The notes beneath the pieces are model-generated. The model had not been told where the DNA came from. It worked only from the letters and a program-made list of their open reading frames with translations, and did no database searches. The translations under genes were made by a program, and so were the position numbers. Positions 23,806 through 35,667 of a stretch of DNA of 64,000 nt are shown piece by piece (positions within the stretch are counted from its first letter, which is position 1; every line of letters begins with the position of its first letter). Source of the stretch: Karstenula rhodostoma CBS 690.94 (taxonomy: Eukaryota; Ascomycota; Dothideomycetes; Pleosporales; Didymosphaeriaceae); assembly GCA_010093485.1 (NCBI GenBank), contig MU001514.1, positions 656,266 through 720,265 on the forward strand. Direction: 5' to 3'.

Positions 23806-24514
23806 GCTGAAGCTGTTGTGCAAAAAGAAGGATTCAGAACGACACGAAGCGAGTGAAGAGGGAGCGAAGGATCGAATTGATGTTGCCTTCATATACTTAG
23901 TAGCCGGAGAATATGTCTCGCGTGTCACCCTTGCCGACTAACGATCGAATTTAGGATTCTCCGTCAAGAGTGGTAATTTCGCGCCTGTCATTGCTGTCAC
24001 TGCTCGAAACAATGGGCTTGGCACTAGTGTTATCGAAAGCCCCCCTACTAGGTCTACGAACATCCTCGAACAAGCTTTGTGGGGGAATCTTCCACGTCTG
24101 TCAGTGGTTGGTGGAATGAACGGGGCTTGTGCGCGCCGGACTTGCCCGCACTTAGATTGCAGCACGTCACGCAGCCCAGCGCCAACACGGCTTTGATATA
24201 CTTTTTACTGCGTTCATTTATGCTTACCTTTTCGGCCGCCACAAGGGTCGTTTGTGGTGGAAGTGATGTTTGAACAGTGAATGTGTTCTGGCACGATGAG
24301 GCTGCCCAAGTGGGACATAGGGCGGGCGACACGGTCTGTGCGGGGGCGACGTTTCAGCAAAATCAACAGTAACATGAATTCTGGACACAAGTGCTACCAT
24401 CCACTCTTACATGCGGGTATATCCTCCTGAATAGGCCGTGCAAATCGTACTAGAACAAAGAAACACCGAGTTCACTATCTGATTACTCACCTTCTAAGAC
24501 CAAAGCTCGTTCCC
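23806..24514. other. intergenic
   Basis: Lies between the promoter side of the pectin methylesterase and the 3' end of the MFS exporter. Weak open frames only (24054-24332 minus). A short purine-rich stretch precedes the methylesterase. No gene seen. Confidence 0.5.
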
Positions 24515-26428
24515 TCAAGGCCCACTGCACGATTGAGGCCGGACCGAAAACCTCGACTGCAGCTTCTTGTTCATGCTGAAATGCTTGATGAGCAGCGAAA
24601 CAGCGAGCGCGCTCGCAGACAGACTGGTGATCAGGATGAACACGGTCCGGAAGCCGTGCATGTACGACTCAAGAATGGCCGTCTTCCGTGGGTCATCGGC
24701 CGCCATGGTGCGTAGGACGTAGATGTAGCGCTCCGAGTCGTGCGCGATTTCCCCCGGAAGTCCGTAGGAGGAGAGCTTGCTGGACATCGCATTGGTGAAG
24801 GCGGTTCCGCTGATGGCCACGCCCAATGGCATGCCTAGGCTGCGCATGAAGGCGTACATGGAAGCCGACATGGCAGCATCCTCGACCTTGCTTATCGCTT
24901 GGATGCCGACGTTCACACTCGTGAGAACTTTGCCGAAACCGACACCCATTACCCCAAGAGCGACTGCAAGCACGACATACTTGGTATGCAAGTCGAGCAG
25001 CATCAACAGCCCAGCGCCCAGTGTGACGAGCGCCCATCCCATCCAAATCGCCCAGCGGAAGGAACCGAGACGAGTGGTTAGCGCCGCAACAATGATCGAG
25101 CCCGGGAGCAGCAGGAAGACGGCTGGGAAGAGCTCGACTCCTGCACGGATTGGTGACGAGCCCCGGACAGACATGCAATAGAATGGCACGTAGTATAGTG
25201 CGGAGAAGAGCTAGTGAAGCCGTCAGTGGATGTACTGCTGGTCTGGAGAAGACAACTTACCACTATGCCGTTCACCAATGCGCAGTAGAACGCAGCAATG
25301 GCCGATGGGCAGTAGAAGATCGACATGGGTATCAAGCTCCGTGGGCGGATCCGCAACTGCCATGCTACAAAAGCAGCAACACCAGCCAAACCTAGAATGA
25401 GAGGAGCGAGAGTCTGCACCGATGTCCAGGCATACTGGATTCCACCCCAGGAGAGGCCGATGAGGAACACGGTTGTGCTTCCCAGGAACAGCACCGCGCC
25501 GACCCAATCCATCTGCCCGAGCTTTTGAGCGAGTGTGAGCTTAGCTACTGCATTCAGCCTGATGAAACCAAAAGCGAGCACAAACCCCAGGAAACAAAAC
25601 GGAAAGTTGATGTAAAAACACCAACGCCATGTCGAGTGCTGAACGAAGGCACCTCCGACGACCGGTCCGATGATGGTTCCCACGGCCCAAGCACTCAAGA
25701 CGATCGCGAAGTACTTGGGACGGAATCTTAGGGGGACGATGTCACAGAAGATCACCTGGCTCAGTGTGATTATACCTCCACCGCCGACACCTTGGATACT
25801 TCGTCCGACGAGCATGACTGTAAAGTCATTTGCAACCGCACAAAGTATTGTTCCGACGGTGAAGAATATGAGGGAGAGTATGAGGAGTTGTTGGCGGCCG
25901 AAGAACTCGGAGACGGAAGCGATAATGGGCTGGAATACTGCACTGGACAGGAGGTATGAAGTTCCCGTCCAGAATGCATCGATAGCCGTACCGTTCAGGG
26001 ACTGTGTGATTTGCTACCCACTAGTGTCAGCGTGACTGTCGCATATGCGATCAAGAGGAGCAACTCACTGGGAGGACAGTGACCAAGATGGTAGCGTCAA
26101 GAGCCACCATGAGCGAGACGATTGAAAGACTGATCATGATGATGCACTCTTTCTTCTCTGGCTTCCACTCCTCGGCGGGTATGTCCAATTTCTCGACGTC
26201 CATTGTGGTTGAGGATGCCGATGAGTTGATGGTGGCAGGTGTGTCGGTGTCGCTGCCAATCTTGGAATTCACTTCCGACGGTGCACTCTGAGCAACAGGG
26301 ACATAACCAGGAAGGTGGAGGGTGCTCGCAGAGGCGTCGATTGGTGATACTGGAGAGTACTCTGAAACGATGATGGTCTCCACACTTGCACTCCCCGAGC
26401 TAGTCTGAGTGGGCAAAGGAGCCGTCAT
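24515..26428 (-). CDS. DHA2-type MFS drug/toxin exporter, 14 helices
   Basis: Three exons, 26428-26069, 26013-25261 and 25210-24515, give 602 aa. The 120-residue first exon is mostly a Ser/Thr/Pro-rich cytosolic tail before helix 1 (LMVALDATILVTVLP, the DHA2 motif). Further marks are FWTGTSYLLSSAVFQPI, GRSIQGVGGGGIITLSQVIF with VPLRFR, and the antiporter motif C GTIIGPVVGGAFV with WRWCFYINFP. About 14 hydrophobic segments fit the proton-coupled EmrB/QacA-like exporters that move drugs or secondary metabolites out of the cell. The frame extends to a GTG at 26500, but the first ATG is 26428. No biosynthetic genes sit beside it, so a metabolite-cluster role is not supported. Confidence 0.93.
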
Positions 26429-28210
26429 TGTTGTGACTGTGGGTGGCCCTTTCCCGTTTTGTGTGCAACGAAGATTTCGCCTGTTGACAGTTGGAGTCAC
26501 AACCCCAGGAAGAGAAGGAGCGATTGAAGCAAGCCCAGAGGACGCCTTTGATGATTGGGCACTAGTATCGATGCAATCCTCACAATGAAGTGCAGAAAAG
26601 CCCGTATTCCTAGTGCAGTGTAGTGGGAGTCGAATATCTCCTTGGGCCTTCCCAGGGACCTTTAAATCCTCTCTCTCATTGCATTACGCCTGCTCCGCCG
26701 CTCAGCGCCGAGAGATACGCCAGCCCCCAACCAAGCTCCCCACTTCGTGGTCTCAACACAAGCTTACGCTCGCGGCCCACCACCATATTCTTCAATGTGG
26801 CGTAGGTCGGCGCCCAGCATCCTGGTTCGGGCTGAACGAGGCCTCCAACTCGCATGCGTGTCCTCTCGCTAATCTTTTCGCTGACGGCTCTAACCGCATT
26901 CCCGTCTCGATTCATGATTTGCGAGCCTTGGGCTGACTGATGGGCTGTGCCAAGGGCGTGCTATTTTGAGCTGACATGGTTGCGTAGATAGACAGTATGT
27001 ATGTGCGTCGTGTAGAGTGCCGAAACCCGGGCGCTGCTTATTCGCGCGCTCCCATCAGCATGCCAGCCTTGCTTAGCCCGAAACACCAATCGACTTTCGT
27101 TAAGAAAGAACGAGACTTGCCGGATAAGGATCGCTGCATGGAGGGTGTGGTCGCTGGGTCTGATTTGGCAAAAAACGTTAGAATGGCTTACGCCGACGCA
27201 CGTGGGTCGGGGGCTGAGTGCAATGCGCGATGCATACTGTGCGCGGTAATGATCTGTGTTGCTAGGGTTCGGGAACGATGACTGCTCACCCATTCAAGGA
27301 ACGCTCTCCGAAAGCTGACTGTTGACAACACTCTGTCTTTGAATAATTTCGATGCGGTGTTGTTGTGCATGAAGGCATACATTCATGATTACGACCCACA
27401 CCCAAGAAGGGAAAAAGCACCATCGCGCAAAAATATCCCTATCTTGCAAAATGCGCCACAGAAGCACTACTGTGGTTGGAGCCCTAAATAATCCCAAATC
27501 GCTACCGTGCGTGCCCAAGCTTCTTGTGGGTCAAAACAGGGGAACTCTAGACAGCTATCTGTTAGACCCGAAGTAAAAATGGAGCCCAAGACAGTGGCGG
27601 GTTAGGATTGGTTACAGGTGCAGCCACAGTGCGTGCGTCATCACATGCCAGCATCTATACCTTGAGTCTTGACGCTACTGGAGATCGGGAAGCATTCCGC
27701 GAGCGGTAGCTAGTCTGCCTAGATGCCTAAAGAATCATTGTGGTTGACTAGCTTTACACGTGCTGGGCACCAAGAGACGATGGCTTCTTCATCTTAGCTG
27801 TCAAAACAAATGGCTGCGAACGTGAAATTCCCCACGGCAATGCTTCGTTGTAAAGTGGCTACAAACAATAGAGCTGATCCTGAAAGGAGACACCTATCGC
27901 TCTTGACAACAGAAGGCGCGCGCCTATGCACATTGCACTGCCTGGACCATGATGATGGTGATGGTGGTGGGGAGCTTGCATATCCTCCTGATCCACGCCA
28001 GCTAGGTACCCATGGCATGACTATCGCAGCAAACACTAGCGTGTTACTGTGAATATCCGTGTACCTATTTTCAACTGTTGATGTATGGCGTACAAGTTTG
28101 TGAGAGAATCCACTTCGACTTTGTTTGGACTCCTTGCCGAGAGCACCTTTAGCAACCATACCAAAACATAGTGACTCAGTTCACCTCATCCGTGCAAGCA
28201 TCTATTCATT
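26429..28210. other. intergenic, 1.8 kb
   Basis: Divergent region between the exporter and the PaxU-like gene. Open frames on both strands overlap one another and show no motif. A GATGATGGTGATGG-type trinucleotide-like patch lies at about 27950-27975. No gene or RNA seen. Confidence 0.45.
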
Positions 28211-29152
28211 ATGTCAGCATCACAGCATACCGCCATCCCCCGCTTCACACTTATCGCCCCCACCGTCTGGGAACGGCGGCCAACTGGCCGCGGAGAAAGC
28301 TTCTCGAGCGACCAGCATCCATCTCTGATTGTCCTGCTGCCTTGGACAGGAGCGCACGGCCGTCATGTCGCAAAATATACCGGGGCCTATCAAACTATAT
28401 TCCCGTCAGCCTCCATCCTCTGCATCACCACATCGACGAAAGACATCTGCCTGCGATCTTCAAAAAGAAAGCAGCAGCGGTTACAGCCCGCCGTCGCACG
28501 CATACTCGACCATGTCCAATACAATGATGGCTGTGCGAATATACTTGTCCACGCCTTCTCAGAGGGAGGATCCAACAAAGCAGTCGAGCTTGCAGAGGCA
28601 TACTACAACACCACAGGCACAAGGCTACCATGCTCCGCCTTGTGTCTCGACAGCACGCCTGGACACCCTCGATACCTACGTCTTTGCAACGCGCTCAAGA
28701 AATCTCTTCCACCCATCCCAATACTGAACTGCACCGGCTTGTTCGTCGGCAGTGCGTTGCTAGGCGGAATCTGGATTCTCTACTGTTGCATCAAAGGCCC
28801 CGACAACAACGTCATCTCACGTACGCGTCGACGGCTGCAAGATCCAGATCACTGGGATCCAGCAGCGCCACGATGCTACTTCTACTCGAAAGGCGACGAG
28901 CTGATTTCTTGGAGGGACGTCAGGGAACATGTAGGCGAGGTTGTGCGGTCTGGGGCGCCCGTCATGGATGTTTGCTTCGAGGATAGCGCACATTGCAAGC
29001 ATGCTGCTCAGCATCCGGATCGGTATTGGGGTGCTGTGGCGTTGACGTGGAAGAGGACGTGCCTCAGTGAAGAGAAGAGAGACGTGAAGGTCGATCTGCA
29101 GAGTGGTTATGGGAGGACAGCGGTGATTACTGAGAAGCGGGTCATGCCTTAG
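28211..29152 (+). CDS. DUF829/TMEM53/PaxU-like alpha/beta hydrolase
   Basis: A single exon of 313 aa. The alpha/beta-hydrolase layout of the TMEM53/PaxU family is visible: SLIVLLPWTGAHGRHVAKY near the N-terminus, ILVHAFSEGGSNKAVELA with the nucleophile-elbow Ser, LDSTPGHPRYLRLCNAL, YFYSKGDELISWRDVREH with the acid, and CFEDSAHCKHAAQHPDRYW with the His. A hydrophobic segment (GLFVGSALLGGIWILYCC) in the middle fits the membrane-associated members. PaxU was named from an indole-diterpene cluster, but most family members lie outside such clusters and their substrate is unknown; nothing here suggests a cluster. Confidence 0.88.
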   Translation: MSASQHTAIPRFTLIAPTVWERRPTGRGESFSSDQHPSLIVLLPWTGAHGRHVAKYTGAYQTIFPSASILCITTSTKDICLRSSKRKQQRLQPAVARILDHVQYNDGCANILVHAFSEGGSNKAVELAEAYYNTTGTRLPCSALCLDSTPGHPRYLRLCNALKKSLPPIPILNCTGLFVGSALLGGIWILYCCIKGPDNNVISRTRRRLQDPDHWDPAAPRCYFYSKGDELISWRDVREHVGEVVRSGAPVMDVCFEDSAHCKHAAQHPDRYWGAVALTWKRTCLSEEKRDVKVDLQSGYGRTAVITEKRVMP

Positions 29153-30258
29153 GCTGGGCCTCTACTTGTGGCCGAGATATCGTGCGCTTGCATTGTCTTG
29201 CAGTTTCTTTTTCCTTTTTGTCGCATATACCCAGCGGTTTCCTGTATTCTACTTCTGCGGTTGGCACTTTCTATAGCAGTCTTGCTTGTACAGTTTAAAC
29301 AGATTCTTTATGCACCTGACCGCTTCTTGTAAATCAGTGATGAAATCTAGATATCCAATGCAAGAAGTCAGATACTATGGACATTACGGTCTTGATACAC
29401 CCTCCACGTTCGTCGAAGGCTTTCGCCCTCGATGAACATGGACGATTCAGGTTGGCTGTGTGCTTTTTAGCACCACCATAGAATCTCGCCAATGTTTCAT
29501 AGTGTCCTATTGTGCTCCTGTCTTGTACGCAATGTGTACTACCAAATTGGATGTAGGAATATTAGCGAACGGATGTTGTCCCACTATCCAACGTTGTCAA
29601 AGTACAAATGAAGTTGCGACACACGCCACCCGTCAGCAAGCGACGAAATTGGCATTGTTATGCGTACGTTTGAAATCGATGTTAGAGTCTACGTCCGGAA
29701 AAGACCAACACATTGCGGGTGATTGTTGGTATGTGACGCAGCGTCTCGATCTACATGTTTATGTAAGCGTTGAGCGTGTGGTATTCGCAGAATCACGACC
29801 AGGCGTATGTGTCAGCTCCAGGCGTTGTGGCAGACTAATTATACTGTGTCGTGCTAGAAATGCAGTCACGATTTTGACTGTATTATGAAGAACCAAGGTT
29901 TTCACGTGAAGTCGCGAGACTCGCGCAACCTCCCCAAAACACACCAGCCCCCTTCCCAGCCCGAAATCGCCCGACCCGACACGATTTAGCGCCGAAAATA
30001 CTCCGCCGCCACCGGCCTGTGGCACACCGCCATAGGCTCAAACGCAGCAAAGTAGATTGCTTCGGCGAAAAGTTTTGCAGGCTTGAAACTCCTGTCAAGG
30101 CTGGATGATGAATTTTGCCCTGTATTTTACCCTTCGATGTCGTAGCTTGTTCGGTGCTTTCTCGGCGTTTACGACGTGAGTTCCTTAAAGGTGCTACCAT
30201 CGCGCTCGGATTCAAAGCACATCACGTTCAAACATACACCAATACACTATCTCCCCAA
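29153..30258. other. intergenic, 1.1 kb
   Basis: Open frames at 29460-29888 (plus) and 29883-30215 (minus) have no motifs and unlikely composition. Probable terminator of the PaxU-like gene and promoter of the next small frame. Nothing else seen. Confidence 0.45.
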
Positions 30259-30558
30259 ATGTATATTCAAGAGGATACCATTGAGCCCGTTATCTCGATC
30301 CCCAAACCAACGACCAATCACATCACAGACTGCCACATGGACTCTGCAACCACCAAGCCTGCTACTATCCGCCAGTCCTCCGACCCCAGCGTTTCGAGCA
30401 ACACATCATCAAGGCACTCAATACGGGTTGCGGCTTCGTCATTTCGATCAGCACTGAAGAAGCCGTTCAAAGGGTGGACGAAGGAGGCTCTATGGGCGAA
30501 ATCGAATCTCGACGAAGAATACACCTTTCCAACAGTGAAAAGGAGAGGTGCCGAATAA
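30259..30558 (+). CDS. small hypothetical protein
   Basis: A 99-aa frame from ATG 30259, with a second ATG at 30337. The N-terminal two thirds are Ser/Thr-rich and look disordered; the end is basic and aromatic (FRSALKKPFKGWTKEALWAK, then YTFPTVKRRG). No signal peptide or membrane segment. The frame is open back to 30115 but only through a TTG. The change from disordered to a compact conserved-looking tail suggests a real small protein, but I do not recognise it and support is weak. Confidence 0.4.
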   Translation: MYIQEDTIEPVISIPKPTTNHITDCHMDSATTKPATIRQSSDPSVSSNTSSRHSIRVAASSFRSALKKPFKGWTKEALWAKSNLDEEYTFPTVKRRGAE

Positions 30559-30935
30559 GATGCGACCTCGATTTCCGAACATTGAACGACTGAACATGCA
30601 TTGGAACACGCTATGGGACGCGTAGCAGGCCAATGGATTTGACGGGAATATATCGGGGACCGTTCGGATGAGATCACCCCGGAAGATGAGGCGGTGGGGG
30701 TGGGCAGGAACTGCAGGACAGCATCACGGGCGTTATTTTGCAAGCGCATATACCATGGTTTAGCGGGTTTGTTTATGTCTTTCTGGGTCGTCTTCAGTTG
30801 CCTTGGCCCGTGCTGTGCTCTGCATATCGCTGTCATCAACATTGCTTCTCGCGACGCATTGAAATCTTCTCTCCTTTTGCATTGACTGAATGATTGGGGT
30901 CGTCTTTATGGATTCATTGTGTTATTGCTCTGCTG
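30559..30935. other. intergenic
   Basis: Between the small plus-strand frame and the 3' end of the alpha/beta hydrolase gene. No motif-bearing frame. Confidence 0.5.
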
Positions 30936-31931
30936 CTAATTACCATTCGGGCCTATCTTGTTCCAAAAAGCAGTGATGGCAGCGGCGACTTCTGGCACGT
31001 TGCCCCTGACTACACCATGCCCAGCTCCGGAGACAACTTCTACGTTCGTAATGCCGACATCTCCCAGAGTCTGCGCGTCGACTATACCGTCTAGTTCACC
31101 CAGGACAGCCAGCGAAGGAATGCCAGTTCGTGCTACCTCGGCAAAGGCATCGTGATTGTCGAAAACACCGCCATCACGCAATATCCCAACGACGGAAGCA
31201 GAATGCCCTGCATGCTTCTGCAACTGCCACCTCTTTATCGCCGGAGCAACAATTTCGCCCTTTGAAACACTCTCCTCCCAGTTTCCCGGCACAATAAGCT
31301 CGCCTCCGCCTTCTAGCCAGCTGTGCACCCATTTGCGTGCTGCATCCTCGTCACCACCGCCGCGCATATGACCCTGCTCTTCAGCACTCAAGTAGGACAG
31401 CCGCATGAGCCCCGCTGGTGCAACCAGAGTGAAGCTCTTCACTTTTGTGGAGTGCGAGACAACATACGCAGGCGTCAGCGTTCCGCCGAATGAATATCCG
31501 ATGATGTGTACGGTAGGCCAATTCAGTTGGTCCAGCAGCGCATCGATCAGGCCATGGAACAGACTCGGTTCATGCGGAAGGAATGGTGTATCGCTCAATC
31601 CGTGGCCCCAGTGATCAAAGAGAACAAAATGCGTCTGCGGAAACGCCTTCTGCAGAGCGCGGACAAGGGGAAGGAGGCCCAGAGCTGGAGTCTGCACGCC
31701 ATGAATCAGTAGCACGCGGTCCAGTGTCGTCAAGCTAGTCGCAGGTGTAGATGGAAGAATTTCATAGTATGCAGCTTTTCCATTCTCCGTCTGTAGATAT
31801 TTCGCAGGTGGTAGAAGAGAACCAAAGGTATCGGTGAAGGCTGATTCGGTGGGGCCAGGAATCGGCGGTTTTACCTCAACGCTTTTTTGCCCTGGGCGAG
31901 GCAGCACGACATCTGTCGGACTAAGAGACAT
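30936..31931 (-). CDS. alpha/beta hydrolase, probably intracellular
   Basis: A single exon of 331 aa. Alpha/beta-hydrolase fold 1 features: VLLIHGVQTPALGLLPLV (oxyanion HG), LFDHWGHGLSDTP, HIIGYSFGGTLTPAYV with the nucleophile Ser in GYSFGG, SLAVLGELDGIVD with the acid and VVSGAGHGVVRGN with the catalytic His. A cap-like insert rich in Gly and Trp (about residues 180-240) lies between core strands. No signal peptide, and the first 45 residues are Pro-rich. It resembles epoxide-hydrolase and haloperoxidase-type esterases; the substrate cannot be read. Confidence 0.9.
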   Translation of the reverse strand: MSLSPTDVVLPRPGQKSVEVKPPIPGPTESAFTDTFGSLLPPAKYLQTENGKAAYYEILPSTPATSLTTLDRVLLIHGVQTPALGLLPLVRALQKAFPQTHFVLFDHWGHGLSDTPFLPHEPSLFHGLIDALLDQLNWPTVHIIGYSFGGTLTPAYVVSHSTKVKSFTLVAPAGLMRLSYLSAEEQGHMRGGGDEDAARKWVHSWLEGGGELIVPGNWEESVSKGEIVAPAIKRWQLQKHAGHSASVVGILRDGGVFDNHDAFAEVARTGIPSLAVLGELDGIVDAQTLGDVGITNVEVVSGAGHGVVRGNVPEVAAAITAFWNKIGPNGN

Positions 31932-32574
31932 GCTGGAGGAGAGGAAAGAGCTTCAATGATGGTGCATTACCTTGGCGGCTTGTCTGATGTTTTAAATTGT
32001 GTCTCTATGTCTCCTAGTCTTGGCGTAAGTTGCGGAATTGCCAAGAGCGGCACCCGCGGCAGTCCATACTTTCGTCTATCACTTTACGGGACACCATTTC
32101 GTGGTTCGTGTCCAAAATCTGAAAGAAAAAAAAAACAAAAAAAAAACCCCATAGAAACCCGAGAATGTCGTGGTACAGCGTAATGAGCGTGACTGACGAC
32201 ATTAGACTCAACACTGAGAACGGTCCACAGTCAGTCGCTGCTTCGAACAAGGCCAACTTGGCATTCGCTTGCCGGTACTTGACGTCACGACACTCACACA
32301 CTTCTGGCCTCCTCCATCGCCATTTACCAGCACTAACTGCACCTATCAACGCCCTGCGCAAAATAATGCGGGCTCAGCCGATGCGAAAACCAAGCGTACC
32401 AAATGCGCTAATCCTGTGGCTGCGGCTTCGCCCAAGTCGCTAGGCCGCGAAGATGTTTGACGCATGATCCAAACACTGCTCACCACCACTACTGATGCAA
32501 AGTGTATATATTATTGAAAGGAACCTATAGATTCTTTTTCATTACTTGCTACCACAGTGGGTTGAGAAACAGCT
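31932..32574. other. intergenic
   Basis: Divergent region with an interrupted A-tract at about 32124-32146. No gene seen; it must hold the promoters of the hydrolase (minus) and the membrane protein (plus). Confidence 0.5.
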
Positions 32575-33207
32575 ATGAAAAAGTTACTTATTACATTGCA
32601 CTTGCTCAACGTCCTTGTTGGCAGCCTTTGTATTACCATTCTCGGCCTCACAACACGCAGCGTCGTGGTGAAAGATAAAGTCGATAGCCTTATTCCCAGC
32701 CGCACCAGATCAACCGGCATGGGTATGCTCATGTGGGCGGGTTGTGGAGGCATTGTTGACATGTTGCTCTTGCTGTGCCTCATCAGTGCGAAAGCCTTCC
32801 GCCGCAACGAGGTATGTCGAGCCTGCAAAGATGTGATGGAACCTGACGAAGCACAGTTGGTCACAGTCAGCACATTTTATTGGAACTGCGTCCTTTTCGT
32901 CGCGACATTCATTTTTCTCAGGCCTCTGATCATCCTCAGCTACACACACTCTGAGCACACCAACTACTTTACTCCGGAAAGATGGGGATGTGAAGTTGGT
33001 ACTGGTAGCGATGCGCGTTCTCTCTGCCACAATCTGCGAGCGGCGCGGGTTCTGCTTATTCCCGCCTTCATCTTATCTACTGGCTTACCGACATTTGCTC
33101 TTTGGATGAGACTCGAGACGCGCAGGCTCGCAACGGACGACCGGGTGGCAGAGGAGGCGCAGTCAAACCAACAGAAGAACACAATAAGAGAGGGAAATTG
33201 GGCTTAA
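32575..33207 (+). CDS. four-helix membrane protein, unknown (MARVEL-like topology)
   Basis: A single exon of 210 aa with four hydrophobic segments: about residues 3-25, 48-72, 99-122 and 154-178. A cysteine-containing loop follows helix 2 (CRACKDVM), and a second loop after helix 3 has CEVGTGSDARSLC, able to form a disulfide on the outer face. The tail is charged and hydrophilic (RLETRRLATDDRV). Four helices with short ends recall fungal MARVEL-type integral membrane proteins, but no signature sequence decides it. Start is the first ATG after an in-frame stop. Confidence 0.65.
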   Translation: MKKLLITLHLLNVLVGSLCITILGLTTRSVVVKDKVDSLIPSRTRSTGMGMLMWAGCGGIVDMLLLLCLISAKAFRRNEVCRACKDVMEPDEAQLVTVSTFYWNCVLFVATFIFLRPLIILSYTHSEHTNYFTPERWGCEVGTGSDARSLCHNLRAARVLLIPAFILSTGLPTFALWMRLETRRLATDDRVAEEAQSNQQKNTIREGNWA

Positions 33208-33730
33208 ATGCCTGCTGTTGGATGGCGGGTTGACAGGCATCGCAAGGGGCATCGGCTGGGATGGGGACTGCGGGCGACTATCGATATCGAAGCGCTATGG
33301 CAAACCATGGCAGAAAGCTTTGACAAGTCGTTGCCCGGGACCCAGTCTCAAATGGCAACAGCCGCCCACCAGTTGCAAGAGTTCCCCAGATAAAGTGTAA
33401 TTTCGCGATCCTCCGCCAAGGGCTAGCTCTGCCCAAACGCGACTCGCGCGCGAACGATGAATGGTGGCTCGCATGAGAACTAACCACCCTGGGACCTATC
33501 GCTATGCCTTCCGTGTCGGGCAATTTCGACCCCGGACTCTTTGCCGCAGTGGATAAAGTCACGATGTCCTTATGTTGTTGCGATTCTCCACCTTTCCTGG
33601 TCGTCGTTCTCCCGAAGTCGTTGTTCGTCACTCTTTATGCGGACTCCACTTCACAACTATACCTAATACTAATAATACAACAACCCAAACACTCATTACT
33701 AACCAAGGACCTGATAAACAACCAAAAATA
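33208..33730. other. intergenic
   Basis: Promoter side of the GPI-anchored-like gene. The frames 33278-33631 (minus) and 33504-33731 (plus) carry no motif. An A/C-rich leader (ACAACAACCCAAAC type) precedes the start at 33731, as is common in fungal 5' leaders. Confidence 0.5.
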
Positions 33731-34561
33731 ATGTCTCCGATCCTCTCCACCCTCTTGTTCACGGCTGTGGCGACTGCGCAGGTGACAACTTCTATCTGGA
33801 TGCCATCGCCCTACCAGGAGGACACACACATCGGTTTCTACGCTTCCGTTGTCGGTGTCAGTGAGGGAAAGACTACGTTAGCTCTCTCATTTGATAACAA
33901 AACCGACCTGGCCACTGCTGGATACATCGTCGAGGATGAGCCGAACACGATGACCTTCTACGGAAGCAGCCGCTTCGAAAGCGTTACCACGACCACGGAA
34001 GCCTTCGATGGACCCGCACTTACCATGGAGTACGGGTGTCATGAGACAAGCGCTCGGGGAGGCATCAGTGTCGGCGCAGTATGCCGCTTCGCGTCCGAAG
34101 GCCCAGCAGTCTACTCGAGCTACTGCGCGTCGTACTCGGACTATACCAACGTCTTGACCAGGACCGAGGAGATCGCCTACGGCGACGACTACACCGTTAC
34201 CGAGACCACCACCATCGACTTTCGAAAGCGGGTCCCCTCATACTGCAAGTCCGGTTCCACGCTACCCGAGAGCATCATCGCCAACACCTATGTGATCGAG
34301 CACGAGGAGATTGCCACGTACCAGGTTGTCATCACCGCCGGCGCAGAGAAGCTGAGCGCCACGGCCGGTGCGACACCATCGATCAGTGGACCCGCACCCA
34401 CTGGAACGGGCGCATTCACGTTGCAGAGGGGCCAGAACGCCGTACCCATGGAGACTGGAAGTGCGCAGCCAGTGCAGGAGACGGGCGCTGCGGGCGCTCT
34501 GCTGGCACTGCACCCCGCTCTTGCGGGTCTGGGCGCTGCTGCGGTAGCTTTCTTGCTCTAA
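33731..34561 (+). CDS. secreted, probably GPI-anchored, surface protein
   Basis: A single exon of 276 aa, starting at ATG 33731 after an AAAATA leader. N-terminal signal peptide (MSPILSTLLFTAVATAQ), then a Thr/Ser/Tyr-rich ectodomain with N-glycosylation sequons such as FDNKTDL and several cysteines (YGCHETS, VGAVCRF, SYCASYS, SYCKSGS). The last 70 residues are Gly/Ala/Ser/Thr/Pro-rich and end in the hydrophobic tail ALHPALAGLGAAAVAFLL, typical of GPI-anchor addition. I do not recognise the ectodomain. The open frame upstream of 33731 starts before the leader and is not the start. Confidence 0.82.
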   Translation: MSPILSTLLFTAVATAQVTTSIWMPSPYQEDTHIGFYASVVGVSEGKTTLALSFDNKTDLATAGYIVEDEPNTMTFYGSSRFESVTTTTEAFDGPALTMEYGCHETSARGGISVGAVCRFASEGPAVYSSYCASYSDYTNVLTRTEEIAYGDDYTVTETTTIDFRKRVPSYCKSGSTLPESIIANTYVIEHEEIATYQVVITAGAEKLSATAGATPSISGPAPTGTGAFTLQRGQNAVPMETGSAQPVQETGAAGALLALHPALAGLGAAAVAFLL

Positions 34562-35667
34562 GCTCTTCCTTGAATTTTCTTTTGTTCCATTCGACTACGA
34601 CATTTTATGACATTCACGTATAGCGCGGGGGACTCGTGACCCCGGCTGGGGAGGTTTGATATTTGGGTTGGAGTGGCGGAATGGGTGTTTGAGGGGAGAG
34701 GCCGGATTGCTGTTTTGCAAGATCATATAATGGATTAATAACCGAGATACCCGCAGAGACAGATTGGAGCGATTGTGGACGTCTTTACTGCCAGGACGAC
34801 CGGTTCTGTATTCGTATTCACGGTCGTCAGCAATGTGTAGATATACCAATGATCACTTCGCTCCGAGAACAGGAGTTGATCAGTCAGCGGTACATCGCCC
34901 AGCTTTCCATGAAACTGAGACCTTGCTCCACTCGTCTAGTGTATCCAGAAAGTCTACTATGCAACCTTCCATACAAGTGTCCCGCAGTGTCGAGGACCCG
35001 CTCTGCCCTCTAGCAAAGTCCTCGCGAGAAACCATTCGTGACGGGACTGTTCAGACGGAGCCGTGGATGAATTCAGCACAGGAACCATCGCTCCTTGCGA
35101 GACCTGGAAATGTGCAAGTGGCGCAAGGACTTGACTTCCTGCTCCTAGCCAGGAGCCCTGAACACTCCAGCCTACGACGCCATTTTTTGAAAGAGAGCAA
35201 TGTCACGTCGCCTATAGCGGAAACAGCGATACCGTATGTGTATACAATGTCCTAAGTAAGGCCAGCTCTCACAAGTCTGTATATATCTTGCACAGGCAGC
35301 ATCGTAAGATGCGACATCAACGGTGATTCGCACCAAGGAGATGGCGTGGAACGTGATTGACTTGTAAAGTATGGTGGCTATGGATACCTAACCCCTGATG
35401 GCAAAAGAAGAAAAATGCACACCTGACCCTTCATGCTGAACATGGCGAGTTCAGCCGGTAAACCTATTCTAAGGAGACAGGAAGAAGCGAAACACAACTC
35501 TAACCCCGGGCATTGGCCACAGCGAGAACCCCACCTACACCCAACCCATCCCTCAAGCAAAGCCCCAAACGACCCACATCTACCATACGCCCGGAGGTAA
35601 CGAAACCAATTTCACCCAAACCACCCTATCCGAACAATCCACCCTATCCCAACAATCCACTTCCACC
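34562..35667. other. intergenic, 1.1 kb
   Basis: Convergent 3' region between the GPI-anchored-like gene and the cysteine-rich gene. A 163-codon plus-strand frame at 34764-35255 has no motif, no homologous pattern and an ordinary intergenic base composition. No gene called. Confidence 0.45.

Noticed and set aside
24515..26428. Secondary-metabolite cluster around the MFS exporter
   Set aside because: No synthase, tailoring enzyme or pathway regulator within 10 kb on either side; the PaxU-like gene alone is not enough.
34764..35255. 163-codon plus-strand frame in an intergenic region
   Set aside because: No signal, domain or low-complexity pattern typical of proteins; probably chance.
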